Below, in pieces: positions 62,991 to 64,000 of a stretch of 64,000 nucleotides of DNA. The notes under the pieces are model-generated. The model saw only the letters and a program-made list of their open reading frames with translations, was not told where the DNA came from and ran no database searches. Positions within the stretch are counted from its first letter, which is position 1, and every line of letters begins with the position of its first letter. The position numbers and the translations under genes were made by a program. Origin of the DNA: Spiractinospora alimapuensis. GTDB lineage: Bacteria; Actinomycetota; Actinomycetes; Streptosporangiales; Streptosporangiaceae. The stretch is from assembly GCF_018437505.1 (NCBI RefSeq), contig NZ_CP072467.1, positions 4,984,010 through 5,048,009 on the forward strand. Reading direction: 5' to 3'.

Positions 62991-63115
62991 CGGCCGGGAA
63001 CACCGGTCCGGTGGGGGACCCGCGTCAGCCGCGCGGAGCCGACCAGGACGGAGTGGGGGAGCGGCGCGGCCCGCGGGACTGCCCGCCGGGCAGCACGCCG
63101 CGAGCCCCTGTCCCG

Positions 63116-64000
63116 TCAGAGGATCTCGACTCCCGCGAGCTGGGCGCGGTAGTTGCTCACCTCTTCGCGGGTGAGGTTGTTCTCGCGGTGGAGTTGCACC
63201 TCGCCGAGGGAGACACCGGTGGCCTCCAGGAACACCTCGGCGTGGATAACGCCGTCGACGTCGTAGGCCATCACCACCTGCAGCCGGGTGCCTCGACGCA
63301 GTCCGCGCGGGAGTGGGATGTTGTCCCCCTTGAGCACGGTCACGTAGTCGAGCTCGGTGTCGTCCCCCTCGGTGACGTCGAGGTTCACCACACGTTGGCC
63401 GTCCTCGACCGTGGTGTAGACACGCTCCCGCTGGCAGGGCACCGGCGCGTTGCGCGGGATGATGATGGTGTTCACCCGGTTACCGGACTCGTCCAGCGCC
63501 GGGGTGCCCAGTGCGTGGGAGGTGACGTCGCGGACGGTGAGCGCCGCCATCTCGGTGGCGTTGCTCTCGCCCAGGGCCAGACTCTCGGCGTACATCGCCG
63601 CCCCGAGGGCCACCGCGTCGTCGGGGTTGATCCCACCGTCGGGCTTGCGCCCGGACAGCCGCTCGATCATGTCGCTGATCATCGGCATGCGGGTGGATCC
63701 GCCGATGAGCAGAACTCGGTCGACCTGTTCCCAGCTCGCCTCGGCGTCGTCGAGGACCCCCTCCAAGGTGATCTCGGTGCGGGTCAGCAGACCGTTGGTG
63801 ATCTCCTCGAAGGTGGCGCGGCTCAACGGCACCTGGTAGTTCTTGCCCTCCAGGGTCATGCGCACGCTGGTGGTGGTCGCACGGGACAGGCGTCGCTTGG
63901 CCGCCTCACACTGGCGCCGCAGCTCCGCCTCGACGCCACCGGAGTCGAACAGCATTGGCGGTCCGCCCTGCTCGAGTACCTTCGCGGCGACGTGGGTCAT
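63116..64000 (-). CDS. Hsp70 family protein, C-terminal 294 residues (5' end outside window)
   Basis: The visible part covers the second half of the nucleotide-binding domain and a short substrate-binding domain. VDRVLLIGGSTRMPMISDMI is the adenosine motif, and INPDDAVALGAAMYAESLAL the following connect motif. The beta substrate domain follows (DVTSHALGTPAL, TIIIPRNAPVPCQRERVYTT, LDVTEGDD). It ends soon after the beta domain, so the usual helical lid is largely missing. It is therefore probably a divergent DnaK-like protein and not housekeeping DnaK. The start is not in the window. Confidence 0.88.
   Translation of the reverse strand: MTHVAAKVLEQGGPPMLFDSGGVEAELRRQCEAAKRRLSRATTTSVRMTLEGKNYQVPLSRATFEEITNGLLTRTEITLEGVLDDAEASWEQVDRVLLIGGSTRMPMISDMIERLSGRKPDGGINPDDAVALGAAMYAESLALGESNATEMAALTVRDVTSHALGTPALDESGNRVNTIIIPRNAPVPCQRERVYTTVEDGQRVVNLDVTEGDDTELDYVTVLKGDNIPLPRGLRRGTRLQVVMAYDVDGVIHAEVFLEATGVSLGEVQLHRENNLTREEVSNYRAQLAGVEIL

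Overview
The window is high-GC actinobacterial chromosome. Its backbone follows the gene order known from Streptomyces and relatives: thiL, rpmB-recG, rsmD-coaD, YceD-rpmF, rnc-mutM, smc, ftsY, amtB, ffh, rpsP-rimM-trmD-rplS, lepB, yraN-comM-dprA, rpsB-tsf-pyrH-frr-cdsA, rlmN. The GC-rich type I-E-like CRISPR repeats, the frequent GTG/TTG starts and the leaderless promoters fit a Nocardiopsaceae-like member of the Streptosporangiales. That family assignment is inference from overall character, not a database match.

Region 1 (1-6.1 kb): the end of a cytochrome bd operon (cydA, start of cydB), a divergent DUF305/DUF3105 pair, a DUF3515 lipoprotein, a stand-alone Lrp ligand-binding domain, thiL, and a membrane-anchored CBM2-like protein. 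Region 2 (6.1-7.1 kb): a perfect inverted repeat and CRISPR array 1. Region 3 (7.1-31.2 kb): the information-processing backbone (recG, rsmD, coaD, L32, RNase III, MutM, SMC, FtsY, Ffh, S16, KhpA, RimM, TrmD, L19, LepB). CRISPR array 2 sits between smc and ftsY. Region 4 (31.2-37 kb): dprA-comM-yraN on the minus strand, CRISPR arrays 3a and 3b in tandem, a XerC-like recombinase and an M23 peptidase. Region 5 (37-46 kb): rpsB-tsf-pyrH-frr-cdsA, two inserted minus-strand genes (NmrA-like, SUFU), rlmN and a VTT-like membrane protein. Region 6 (46-64 kb): accessory genes. These are a nitrilase and a glycosylase-annotated family protein, a five-gene oligopeptide ABC importer with one frameshifted ATPase, a large membrane-anchored STAND NTPase with TPRs, a secreted NlpC/P60 hydrolase, pseudouridine catabolism (psuK-psuG), a DedA-like protein and the C-terminal part of an Hsp70-like protein.

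The most unusual feature is the CRISPR landscape. Four short arrays lie at three loci in the same orientation, with no cas gene in the window. Two of them (array 1 at 6.5 kb and array 3b at 35.4 kb) share a 254-bp segment with only three mismatches. It carries the degenerate last repeat of a preceding array, the whole leader and the first repeat. Their spacers differ completely. This looks like a leader-plus-repeat seed copied to a second site, where it then acquired spacers independently. Other points of interest are a homopolymer frameshift in the ABC ATPase, a small zinc-ribbon protein with a VVQxGxVHGDV-type motif, the inverted yraN-comM-dprA block next to the arrays, the absence of glnK/glnD after amtB, a LexA-like box, and a recurring leaderless promoter layout.
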